Shown: positions 1-5,747, counted from the stretch's first letter. The stretch: DNA of 18,291 nt from an uncultured Ruminococcus sp. (GCA_910584195.1 CAJTYV010000042.1:1-18291); one strand, 5' to 3'. Notes: a model not told the origin generated them from the sequence alone. Program-made: numbers and translations.

Positions 1-23
1 GACGCTTCATAGTTAAAATCCAT
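1..23 (-). CDS. 5' end of a leftward gene, cut by the window edge
   Basis: Only eight codons are visible, starting at an ATG at 23-21 on the minus strand (reads MDFNYEA and continues out of the window). The start is supported by an AGGAGG ribosome binding site at 36-31 with 7-nt spacing. It continues the leftward operon that begins near 2250. Nothing can be said about its function. Confidence 0.6.
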
Positions 24-34
24 ATTTCTTCCTC

Positions 35-136
35 CTATTCTGTTTTCAAGATTCTGTAGCTTTGCAGGCTCTCGGAATATCGCTGACTGCTGCACTTGCT
101 CTCGTCACGATATTTCTGCTGTCTGCGGTCTGCCAT
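35..136 (-). CDS. possible 33-residue basic small protein
   Basis: This short open frame starts with MADRRQQK and ends in a TAG at 37-35 that overlaps the AGGAGG ribosome binding site of the next leftward gene. That arrangement is typical of translational coupling. It is rich in Arg, Lys, Gln and Ser, with no membrane segment. Its start codon and first residues lie inside repeat copy A, as the ATG-GCA-GAC start of the 669-923 frame lies inside copy B. No clear ribosome binding site precedes the ATG, so it may be unexpressed or start elsewhere. Function unknown. Confidence 0.3.
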   Translation of the reverse strand: MADRRQQKYRDESKCSSQRYSESLQSYRILKTE

Positions 137-194
137 CGTCAGCGTTGGGCGACCATTCCCAACGGACAGCGGATGATTGTCCGCTGTTTCGGCT
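127..194 (-). repeat. double-hairpin repeat, copy A
   Basis: A 68-bp segment that recurs at 914-984. The first 47 bases match copy B at 45 of 47 positions, and the last 14 are identical. It contains two inverted repeats. One pairs 143-149 with 158-164 (CGTTGGG/CCCAACG, 8-nt loop). The other pairs 167-173 with 180-186 (CAGCGGA/TCCGCTG, 6-nt loop). The copies differ mainly in the loop of the second hairpin. Read on the minus strand it forms a structured leader ending in an ATGGCAGACC that could start the next ORF. Confidence 0.85.
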
Positions 195-224
195 TACTAA
201 TTTTTTAGAAATGGAGAAATACAA

Positions 225-791
225 ATGACTTTTGTTTCAGAAATCGTTTTCATTTTCCTATTTTGTGTTCTGTTTAAAATTCAATATAACTACAGAAGAT
301 ATAAACTCACTCTTAAAATTAAAGATAAATATTTAAGATGGTTAGACAATGAGGAAGCCGTCTCAGATATGAATACATATACATCCATAATCTTGAAATT
401 GTTTAAAGATGCCAAAATAAATGACATTCATCTTCCAACAACAACGACGATTGGATACAACAGAGCGGTTTCGCATCAAATCAGCATTTATCAAAATCTT
501 TTATACCGTACTGATCAAATTATAGTGAATGTTTGTGATATGTTTGATGAAGCTGTTGGATATTATCGCAGCGCATACAAAGAGGCGTTCAATCCATTAT
601 ATTGGATTGAAGTTATTGTTCTTCTTCCTAAACACATTATGGAATACTTTGATATGAATACAGAAAAACTAAACGCTAAGATCATTAATGTTATGTTTAC
701 AGGAATTTGGTGGCTTATATGCATCTTTTTTACCTGTTTCAAATCGGAAATCTTCCAATTGATACAATCTTTTCTTCAAAAGCTTGCTTAG
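225..791 (+). CDS. membrane-anchored hypothetical protein (188 aa)
   Basis: The ATG at 225 has a GGAG at 213-216 with 8-nt spacing. Residues about 3-18 form an N-terminal hydrophobic segment followed by a basic stretch (YNYRRYK), so the body is probably cytoplasmic and anchored at its N terminus. A second hydrophobic stretch around residues 155-172 (GIWWLICIFFTCF) precedes an amphipathic tail. The middle is soluble, with no motif I can name. It is the only plus-strand gene inside a leftward phage-like operon, and it sits between the two copies of the double-hairpin repeat, so it may be a cargo gene. Its 3' end overlaps the convergent 669-896 frame by about 120 bp; both frames look protein-like. 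Not assigned to a family. Confidence 0.6.
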   Translation: MTFVSEIVFIFLFCVLFKIQYNYRRYKLTLKIKDKYLRWLDNEEAVSDMNTYTSIILKLFKDAKINDIHLPTTTTIGYNRAVSHQISIYQNLLYRTDQIIVNVCDMFDEAVGYYRSAYKEAFNPLYWIEVIVLLPKHIMEYFDMNTEKLNAKIINVMFTGIWWLICIFFTCFKSEIFQLIQSFLQKLA

Positions 792-896
792 TCGTAAAAC
801 AGAACGAGTATCGCCGATTTCAGCGGCTTTTTGCTGAGCCAAAATGATATTCTCAACTTCCTGTACTTTTATATTGAATTTAAAGTTTATTTGCAT
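669..896 (-). CDS. small charged hypothetical protein (75 aa)
   Basis: The frame reads MQINFKFN at its start and contains a predicted helical, charged core (EVENIILAQQKAAE, then LSKLLKKRLYQLEDF). I chose the ATG at 896 because AGAAAGG lies about 9 nt upstream. A longer form could start at 923 or 932 inside repeat copy B, but without a clear ribosome binding site. It belongs to the leftward phage-like operon, downstream of the 983-1171 gene and copy B. The C-terminal 120 bp are antisense to the end of the 225-791 gene, so one of the two may be wrong or they overlap convergently. No function recognised. Confidence 0.5.
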   Translation of the reverse strand: MQINFKFNIKVQEVENIILAQQKAAEIGDTRSVLRLSKLLKKRLYQLEDFRFETGKKDAYKPPNSCKHNINDLSV

Positions 897-913
897 TACG
901 CATCGCCTTTCTT

Positions 914-984
914 GGTCTGCCATCATCAGCATTGGGCGACCATTCCCAACGGACAGCGGACGGTTTGTATCCGCTGTTTCGGCT
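914..984 (-). repeat. double-hairpin repeat, copy B
   Basis: Second copy of the repeat at 127-194, in the same orientation 787 bp away. The stem CAGCGGA/TCCGCTG (954-960 with 970-976) is kept while its loop is 9 nt rather than 6. The other stem (930-936 with 945-951) has one change that becomes a G-U pair if the RNA is read from the minus strand, which favours a minus-strand transcript. It begins right at the stop codon of the upstream leftward gene (983-985) and covers the possible upstream starts of the next one. Confidence 0.85.
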
Positions 985-1171
985 ATTCTTCAATGTAAAC
1001 CTCACATTCACCGAGCAGGTCGATGATGTTTCTCGTGTAGCCAACGATCCCCTCATATCTGAGCCATGTGTCCAGAATTTCGGTAACAAGGTATTCATTT
1101 TTGATTTCTTCAAATGATTTGAAGTTTTTTTCGTGAGTTTCGTTAAACGCTTCAAGTATCTTTTTCTGCAT
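983..1171 (-). CDS. small acidic hypothetical protein (62 aa)
   Basis: Start ATG at 1171-1169 with AAGGAG about 7 nt upstream. It overlaps the end of the upstream gene (stop at 1152) by 20 nt, which suggests coupled translation. The protein is helical and charged (EAFNETHEKNFKSFEEIKNE) with an acidic C terminus ending in EVYIEE. There are no cysteine clusters, HTH or membrane segment. The close packing with an XRE regulator suggests an accessory gene of a phage or plasmid-like early operon. Function not recognised. Confidence 0.65.
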   Translation of the reverse strand: MQKKILEAFNETHEKNFKSFEEIKNEYLVTEILDTWLRYEGIVGYTRNIIDLLGECEVYIEE

Positions 1172-1355
1172 CGTCAGTCTCCTTGTTTTTAGCTATCGCC
1201 ATTGCTTCAGCTTCTTTTTTGTCATTAGTAACAAAATGTGGGACATATTCTCTGTTTCCGCTGTGATCAACTGCATTGATATCTCTCAGACGATAGACCT
1301 GATAGATTTTTTCTTCGCCTACATACTGAGATGTAACTTTCCATTCACTTTTCAT
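1152..1355 (-). CDS. conserved small protein (67 aa), mobile-element associated
   Basis: The ATG at 1355 shares its A with the TGA of the upstream XRE gene (TGATG), and AAAGGAGG lies about 8 nt upstream. The protein has the pattern MKSEWKVTSQ, then YQVYRLRD and DHSGNREY. From memory this resembles a small uncharacterised family common in Clostridia and their mobile elements, predicted as a short beta-rich fold with a helical tail. Its role is unknown; position suggests co-expression with the regulator. Confidence 0.7.
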   Translation of the reverse strand: MKSEWKVTSQYVGEEKIYQVYRLRDINAVDHSGNREYVPHFVTNDKKEAEAMAIAKNKETDDAEKDT

Positions 1356-1564
1356 CAGCTCGCCCTCCTTTCATCTTTAAGAAATGCGTCGGGCGCAAGG
1401 TCAAGGGCGAATGCGAGTACCATGAGAGTTGTCGCTTTCGGGATGAATGCGTTGCCCTCAACTCTTGAAATGTATCCCTGTGTGACTTTTGCTTTTTCCG
1501 CAAGCTCTACCTGAGTAAGTCCAAGCTCCTCGCGGCGGTTTCGGATTTTGTTTCCTAAGGTCAT
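1355..1564 (-). CDS. XRE/Cro-family HTH regulator (69 aa)
   Basis: A single-domain Cro/C1-type DNA-binding protein. Residues 5-60 form the five-helix fold, with the recognition region LTQVELAEKAKVTQGYISRV around 15-34 and a following helix (TTLMVLAFALDLAPDAFL). There is no effector or dimerisation domain. The ATG at 1564 has AAGGAG 9 nt upstream and overlaps the TGA of the preceding gene by 4 nt (ATGA). In the leftward operon it is the probable Cro-like or secondary regulator that counters the rightward repressor at 2355, by analogy with phage switches; that role is inferred from position. Confidence 0.88.
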   Translation of the reverse strand: MTLGNKIRNRREELGLTQVELAEKAKVTQGYISRVEGNAFIPKATTLMVLAFALDLAPDAFLKDERRAS

Positions 1565-2169
1565 AAGTTATCACTCCTTATCGTTTTAGACGAATCTGTT
1601 TTGGCAAGAAAATCAAGTATAGTCGGCAGAATTGCCACTTCTTCTTGATCCATATAGTGTGAATCGTCTGTTACTCTTAATACATACGAAACAAGAGCAT
1701 CTGCCACCTGTTTTTTCTGTTCTGATGTCATAAAAGCATTCGGTGTTTTCAAAGCATTTGTTGTGCGATGTCCTCTGCTGTCAATATCGTTTGTGAGAAA
1801 TTTTGAGTATGGAGATACAAGCTCTTTTTCAGCTTTAATCTCAGCTTTTTTCTTTTCCAAGTTTTCTTTAGCTTCTTGGATTAACCGCTTTGTACATTCA
1901 TCAAGCCAATAATGGGGGCGTCTTCCTAAATCAACCGCAATCTCAGGTTTTGTCTGTTTCGATGCAATCGGAGCAGGCGTTTTTTCTTCGGTTTTCTGAT
2001 TCCTGTTCGCTAAGTCTATGATATGCTGATATCCACGGTCGTAAATCACATGAATTGGCACTCCGTAAGTGCGTGTTTTTCTGAGCTTTTCAATGGTTCT
2101 TTTGAACTCTACCTGTTCTGTTGTATGCGGAGCAGGTGATTTTTTGTGTTTTTTTAATTTTACTTTCAT
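1561..2169 (-). CDS. basic coiled-coil hypothetical protein (202 aa), first gene of the leftward operon
   Basis: The frame is open back to 2286, but that region holds the promoter. The ATG at 2169 has AGAGGAAA just upstream and gives a start of MKVKLKKHKKSP, so I prefer it. Residues 1-40 are very basic. Residues about 95-125 (LIQEAKENLEKKKAEIKAEKELV) are a likely coiled coil. The C-terminal 65 residues contain an acidic helical segment (DALVSYVLRVTDDSHYMDQE). No enzymatic motif is visible. The basic N terminus would suit nucleic-acid or protein binding. It is the promoter-proximal gene under control of the divergent repressor. Family unknown. Confidence 0.7.
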   Translation of the reverse strand: MKVKLKKHKKSPAPHTTEQVEFKRTIEKLRKTRTYGVPIHVIYDRGYQHIIDLANRNQKTEEKTPAPIASKQTKPEIAVDLGRRPHYWLDECTKRLIQEAKENLEKKKAEIKAEKELVSPYSKFLTNDIDSRGHRTTNALKTPNAFMTSEQKKQVADALVSYVLRVTDDSHYMDQEEVAILPTILDFLAKTDSSKTIRSDNL

Positions 2170-2257
2170 AAAATTTCCTCTTTTCTGTTTACTTTTCAAG
2201 TTTCTTGTGGTAAAATTATCATAGGGCTTTTTGCGCCCTGAGATATTCATTAATAAT

Positions 2258-2286
2258 ATTATACATAGAATTTCTCTAAATGTCAA
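2258..2286 (-). promoter_or_regulatory. leftward sigma-A promoter of the phage-like operon
   Basis: On the minus strand TTGACA (2286-2281) and TATAAT (2263-2258) are both perfect and separated by 17 nt. Transcription would begin near 2251, giving an 80-nt leader before the ATG at 2169. This also argues against the longer open frame that starts at 2286. Confidence 0.9.
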
Positions 2287-2297
2287 GAGAAATTCTA
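2266..2297. promoter_or_regulatory. operator palindrome over the leftward -35 box
   Basis: A perfect 12-bp inverted repeat, TAGAATTTCTCT (2266-2277) and AGAGAAATTCTA (2286-2297), with an 8-bp spacer that contains most of the -35 hexamer of the leftward promoter. It lies in the divergent gap between the repressor and the operon it faces. It is a strong candidate binding site for the S24 repressor at 2355 or the XRE protein at 1355-1564. Confidence 0.85.
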
Positions 2298-2303
2298 AAT
2301 CAT

Positions 2304-2322
2304 AATTAGATTTTTTCTAATT
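2304..2322. promoter_or_regulatory. second, weaker operator-like palindrome
   Basis: A perfect 7-bp inverted repeat AATTAGA/TCTAATT with a 5-bp spacer, 7 bp beyond the main palindrome. It sits close to the likely start of the repressor transcript. It repeats the TCTAA half-site that ends the main operator (2294-2298), so repressor binding here could give autoregulation. Confidence 0.5.
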
Positions 2323-2354
2323 TTGTTATTTTGAACAAAGGAGAGTTTTATATT

Positions 2355-3098
2355 TTGGATATTTTAGATAGAATCTTAATGCTGCTGGGAAATCGCGAAC
2401 AGCGAGAATTAACTAATTTTCTTGGATTAAAAAGTGTTGCTTTTTCAGAATGGAAATCAGGTAAAAGTAAATCCTATAAAAAATATCTTATTGAAATTGC
2501 CGATTTTTTTAATATTTCATTGGATTATTTGGTTTATGGCAAAGAAAAAGGTTGTTCAACGTTTAAATTAACCGATGAAGAACAGGAACTACTTGAATAT
2601 TTTAATAAACTTTCAGATAAATCCAAGGGAAAAATTATAGAAAGGGCTGCTGTGTTAGCAGAACTGGAAATGCCTGTCACCAACGAGCCGGTTGCTGTGG
2701 AAGAGCCGGAGGAAAAACGTTTAAAGATTAATTGCAGTACATATCAAGTTTCGGCAGGAGCAGGCTTTGAACTTGGTGAAGGTGATGAATGGTATGAAAT
2801 CGAAGTTCCTGACACATCAAAAGCGCGAAAGGCTGATTTTGCACTTCAAATAAAAGGAAATAGTATGGAACCCATCTATTTCAATGGAGACATCGTTCTT
2901 GTAAAAGAGCAGCCGTATGTAAACATCGGAGAAATTGGTATTTTTATTATAGACGGCAATGGTTACATAAAAAAACGCGGAAATGATAGGCTTATTTCTA
3001 TCAATCCCGAATATGATGATATTTATTTCCGAGAAGGTCAAGACATAAGATGCAAGGGGCTTGTCATCGGCACACTGGAAGATGATGATTTTGTATGA
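2355..3098 (+). CDS. phage-type repressor, N-terminal HTH and C-terminal S24 peptidase (247 aa)
   Basis: A CI/LexA-like regulator. Residues about 5-60 form an HTH (LTNFLGLKSVAFSEWKSG, then ISLDYLVYG). A linker rich in Glu and Pro follows (105-122). Residues about 125-245 form a self-cleaving S24 domain. The putative cleavage region is SAGAG (133-137), the nucleophile is Ser170 in GNSMEP, and the general base is Lys206 or Lys207 in GYIKKRG, about 37 residues later as in LexA and UmuD. I chose the TTG at 2355 because AAAGGAG (2337-2343) lies upstream of it; the longer open frame from the TTG at 2331 would place that site inside the coding region. The spacing is rather long (11 nt), and an ATT at 2352 is an alternative. 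It faces the leftward operon across the operator and probably represses it until DNA damage triggers autocleavage. Confidence 0.92.
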   Translation: MDILDRILMLLGNREQRELTNFLGLKSVAFSEWKSGKSKSYKKYLIEIADFFNISLDYLVYGKEKGCSTFKLTDEEQELLEYFNKLSDKSKGKIIERAAVLAELEMPVTNEPVAVEEPEEKRLKINCSTYQVSAGAGFELGEGDEWYEIEVPDTSKARKADFALQIKGNSMEPIYFNGDIVLVKEQPYVNIGEIGIFIIDGNGYIKKRGNDRLISINPEYDDIYFREGQDIRCKGLVIGTLEDDDFV

Positions 3099-3122
3099 TA
3101 AGCCTATACTAATTGTATAAAA

Positions 3123-3181
3123 TATGATATCCGAACCAGTTCGCATATCATACTAAATCTGTTCGCATATTCGCATATCAT
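3123..3181. repeat. palindrome with three TTCGCATAT repeats
   Basis: An imperfect palindrome at 3123-3152 has 14-bp arms (TATGATATCCGAAC against GTTCGCATATCATA) with one mismatch and a 2-bp centre. Two further copies of the right arm core, TTCGCATAT, follow at 3162-3170 and 3170-3178. It lies just after the repressor stop, at the edge of the phage-like part. A recombination or protein-binding site fits better than a terminator because the centre is too short for a good RNA loop. No integrase is in the window. Confidence 0.6.
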
Positions 3182-3189
3182 TTTTTCAA

Positions 3190-3339
3190 CATTTTACAAT
3201 GCTATTGCAATTAAATATTTAAAACTCAGAATCATCATTTAAACCTTTAAACCGCTATATATAGCCGTTTCTCAAAATTTATTTAAACAGCAGACAGGCT
3301 ATTAAACAGTAATTAAACAGTATTTTATAAAAAAATAAT
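3190..3339. other. AT-rich non-coding spacer
   Basis: No coding frame is credible here. It holds a 12-bp perfect palindrome GCTATATATAGC (3254-3265) and three TTAAACAG direct repeats (3283, 3302 and 3313) at 19- and 11-bp intervals. Whether these bind anything cannot be told from sequence. Confidence 0.5.
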
Positions 3340-3387
3340 AATGCGCCGTGATTGTGGAAAACTCCTCAAATCGGCGCATTTATTTTT
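3340..3387. terminator. intrinsic terminator, probably bidirectional
   Basis: A 9-bp perfect stem AATGCGCCG (3340-3348) and CGGCGCATT (3372-3380), probably extended inward by imperfect pairing. It is followed by TATTTTT on the plus strand, and there is an A-rich run on the left that becomes a T-run for minus-strand transcripts. It would end the repressor transcript and block leftward read-through from the transporter remnants. Confidence 0.75.
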
Positions 3388-3523
3388 GACATATTAAATT
3401 TATTAACTTTTATAAAACCAGATTGACAAGGATAAAAAACAGGCTAAATATAGGCTCAAATAGGCTTATATCAGACAAAAAAAGGACAAACCGGGGAAAT
3501 AAAGGTTTTTTGTATTCTGCTTG

Positions 3524-3946
3524 TCAAACCACATCATACAATATTATAAAAATTGAAAGCGATAAAATCATTATAGGGAAATCAAATTTATATTCGGGAA
3601 GATTTTCAATGTTTTTAAAAACTATTGTTACCATTATTTTCAGTAAGGCATATTGGTATATTGTTCCGACAGCAAATCCTGTATATGCGGCAGGACGATA
3701 GCCTCCAAGAAGACAATGACTGCATTCTTTTTGCGAATATCCGAAAACTAGCATTAATGAAATATTTTTCTTATTGCCATTTATAATAGTTGCAACAGCT
3801 ATAAAAAGTGTAACGAATGACAGAATTAACCCGATTATCATTATCATAGCGTCCATCATAAAGCTTGAAAGCTCTTTCATGCTAAATGACATTTGTGTCA
3901 TAGCAGAGAAACAAAATGAAGCGAACGCAATAAACCAAAATTTCTG
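3524..3946 (-). pseudogene. C-terminal fragment of an ABC-transporter permease (FtsX/MacB type)
   Basis: About 140 residues read as the last part of a FtsX-family permease. FASFCFSAMTQMSFSM is followed by a membrane segment (MIMIIGLILSFVTLFIAVAT), a loop NGNKKNISLMLVFGYS with the family's coupling-helix-like pattern, the conserved GGYRPAA, and two more hydrophobic stretches. It stops after FIILYDVV, probably a little short of the native C terminus. There is no N-terminal half or start codon: upstream of about 3946 the same strand is antisense to the ATPase fragment on the other strand. It is the missing end of a permease like the one beginning at 4173, now inverted. Not functional alone. Confidence 0.8.
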
Positions 3947-4168
3947 TTTCTTGATGAGCCTACAGGTGCGCTTGACGAACAGACCGGCAGACAAGTTCTT
4001 GATTATGTTTGTAATCTTCAAAAGGAATTTGGGTATACGATCATCATGGTCACGCATAACTCAAATATTGCTGATATGGCAGAAACAGTTATTAAAATGA
4101 ACAGCGGAAGTATTTCGGAAGTCTCTGCAAATAAACTGCGAAAAACAGCATTCGAGATTGGATGGTGA
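3935..4168 (+). pseudogene. C-terminal fragment of an ABC-transporter ATPase (MacB/LolD-like)
   Basis: The frame reads PKFLFLDEPTGALDEQTG, a textbook Walker B with D-loop, then the H-loop IIMVTHNSNIADMA (His about 40 residues later) and a short C-terminal tail ending in FEIGW with TGA at 4166-4168. The Walker A, Q-loop and ABC signature are absent. An in-frame stop lies at 3917-3919 and the preceding bases belong to the inverted permease fragment. About two thirds of a normal 220-250 residue ATPase is therefore missing. The fragment runs, with 4 nt between, into the permease N-terminal fragment at 4173, which preserves the original operon junction. Confidence 0.85.
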
Positions 4169-4172
4169 TATT

Positions 4173-4676
4173 ATGATAATAGGAGTAAAAGACGGTATAA
4201 AATTCTGGGGAATATCTGTTATATCATGCTGTGCCGTTCTTGTATGCACCATGTTTTTGAATTATTATGCTGATATCAGTTATATTAAAAACCAGATACA
4301 TTCCGAACAGGTTATGACATTTTATAACGCACAAGTTGCTACGGCAAAAGTAGTATGCAGTGTTTCCGGCGGATGTCTGCTTATTACATCTATAATTATG
4401 CTTCTGTTTTATATTAAGCACTACATAGATACTCATCAAAAGGAACTCGGGATATTAAAAGCGTTAGGATATTCGAAGTTAAAAATAGCAAAAAATTTTG
4501 CAATATTCGGCTCAAGTGTTTTTATTGGAACAGCGTTAGGTTTTGGCGGAGCATTTATTATAATGCCGTTTTTTTATAAAACTCAGAATAAAGACAACAT
4601 TATGCCTGAGATAGAAATGCAATTTCATCCTGCACTTTCAGAGTGCATTTTTTTATGTCTGCTAAAAACGTGCTGA
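4173..4676 (+). pseudogene. N-terminal fragment of an FtsX-type ABC permease (167 aa)
   Basis: The ATG at 4173 follows the ATPase stop by 4 nt. The protein has a cytoplasmic N terminus, a membrane segment at about 10-27 (ISVISCCAVLVCTMF), an extracytoplasmic stretch, a second membrane segment (CLLITSIIMLLFYIKHY), and the family motif KELGILKALGYSKLKIAKNF. A third membrane segment (SSVFIGTALGFGGAFIIM) follows. After FHPALSECIF the frame ends, whereas complete permeases of this class are several hundred residues longer. The lost C-terminal part resembles the inverted fragment at 3524-3946. A hairpin with T-run lies within the last codons. Probably non-functional. Confidence 0.82.
4631..4654 (+). 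terminator. possible terminator hairpin at the end of the permease remnant
   Basis: A 6-bp stem TGCACT/AGTGCA with a 5-nt loop is followed directly by seven T. The stem is short and only moderately GC-rich, and it overlaps the final codons of the remnant, so its activity is uncertain. Confidence 0.45.
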
Positions 4677-4724
4677 TTTTTTTAGAGTTTTTCTTATATT
4701 TTGGAATTTTTTTTGATTAAAACT

Positions 4725-4740
4725 TTCTCTTAAAAGAGAA
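4725..4740. other. 16-bp palindrome upstream of the AraC gene
   Basis: TTCTCTT, AA, AAGAGAA is a perfect inverted repeat about 115 bp before the AraC promoter -35 box. It resembles a protein-binding site but nothing identifies the protein. The rest of the 4677-4850 gap is AT-rich with no credible ORF. Confidence 0.4.
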
Positions 4741-4853
4741 TTTGCAGGTGTTCTAAGTTTTATACAACCATACAATATGGAAAGTAAAGCAAAAAATAAA
4801 CTGTCAGGACTTTTATAATTGTGCATAATTTCTGTACAGTATCTTCTGTTACC

Positions 4854-4882
4854 TTGACTTTTGAAGAAATTATTGATATAAT
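4854..4882 (+). promoter_or_regulatory. promoter of the AraC-family gene
   Basis: TTGACT (4854-4859), a 17-nt spacer and TATAAT (4877-4882) form a near-consensus sigma-A promoter. The predicted start near 4889 leaves a short leader of about 25 nt containing the AAAGGAGG of the gene. Confidence 0.88.
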
Positions 4883-4914
4883 AACTTTACACTACGTAAA
4901 GGAGGTTACATGTA

Positions 4915-5664
4915 ATGCCGGTAAATAGCGATGATAATGTAGTATCGCACTTTTTTTCACATCGTGAAGAGGACTTCGAATATGCTCCGTTCGACAGGGA
5001 AATGGCTTTTTATGAAAGCATATGTTCAGGTAACATGGAATTTGTAAAATTATTCGCGAAACCATTGTTTTGCGAGGGGTGCGGTACTTTGAGCAAAGAT
5101 CCGCTCCGTAATATTAAGTATCATTTTACTATTTCAACAGCTTTGATAGCAAGGTTTTGCGTAGGAAGCGGTATGACGCCCGAAGATGCCTACAGTCTCA
5201 GCGATATATTTATTATGCGTGCCGATGAATGCCGCTCGATTGAAGAAGTACGTACAGTTCATTATGAAATGATTGAGCATTATACTAAAAAGATGCGTAC
5301 TCTGCGCAACAGCACACTCTATTCTAAGCGTATTCTTCAAGCGGTGGAATACATAAGCGAGCATTTACACAGCCGTGTACTTATAGAAGAAACGGCTGAA
5401 GCTTTGCGTATTACACCCGCATATCTTTCGAGACTTTTTAAAGCTGAAACAGGGACAACTTTTACTGATTATGTTAACCGTCGAAAAATTGAAGAGGCTA
5501 CTGGACTTCTGAGATATTCCGATTATTCCGATCTTGAAATAAGCAGCTTGCTTTGTTTCAGTTCTCAAAGTTATTTTATTAAAATATTCAAAAAAATTAT
5601 GGGTATGACTCCGAATGAGTATAAGAAAAAATATCGTTTGCCTGCATACAAGGTTGATTTATAA
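4915..5664 (+). CDS. AraC-family transcriptional regulator (249 aa)
   Basis: The ATG at 4915 has AAAGGAGG 8-9 nt upstream. Residues 1-130 are a helical sensor-like region (EMAFYESICSGNMEFVKLF, then CEGCGTLSKDPLRNIKYHF) of the kind found in Clostridial AraC proteins that lack a cupin. Residues about 138-240 are the double HTH: the first helix pair around IEETAEALRITPAYLSRLF (158-175), the second in YSDLEISSLLCFSSQSYF (204-221), and the family signature IKIFKKIMGMTPNEYKKKY (222-240). The effector is unknown. It has its own promoter and precedes the wall-binding protein gene at 5844, whose promoter begins with the same TTGACTTTT. It may regulate that gene or the ruined transporter to the left. 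Confidence 0.92.
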   Translation: MPVNSDDNVVSHFFSHREEDFEYAPFDREMAFYESICSGNMEFVKLFAKPLFCEGCGTLSKDPLRNIKYHFTISTALIARFCVGSGMTPEDAYSLSDIFIMRADECRSIEEVRTVHYEMIEHYTKKMRTLRNSTLYSKRILQAVEYISEHLHSRVLIEETAEALRITPAYLSRLFKAETGTTFTDYVNRRKIEEATGLLRYSDYSDLEISSLLCFSSQSYFIKIFKKIMGMTPNEYKKKYRLPAYKVDL

Positions 5665-5747
5665 AAAATTTTTGTGCAAAATCAACTATTATGATTATGA
5701 AATATCATGTGTTTTCCTGCTATATGTGATTTTCACAGAAAAAACCA

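Noticed and set aside
880..1155. 91-residue minus-strand frame through repeat copy B
   Set aside because: It overlaps the better supported 983-1171 gene, has no ribosome binding site, and its composition looks like an out-of-frame shadow, although two repeat differences are synonymous in it.
2170..2286. N-terminal extension of the 202-residue leftward protein
   Set aside because: It runs through the leftward promoter and operator, so it would not be transcribed from that promoter; a good ribosome binding site precedes 2169.
3423..3701. 92-residue plus-strand frame
   Set aside because: Its 3' half is antisense to the permease fragment, which shows clear family motifs; no ribosome binding site.
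5652..5686. 8-bp inverted repeat GTTGATTT/AAATCAAC at the end of the AraC gene as a terminator
   Set aside because: Pure AT-rich arms overlapping the stop codon and no T-run after it; too weak to call.
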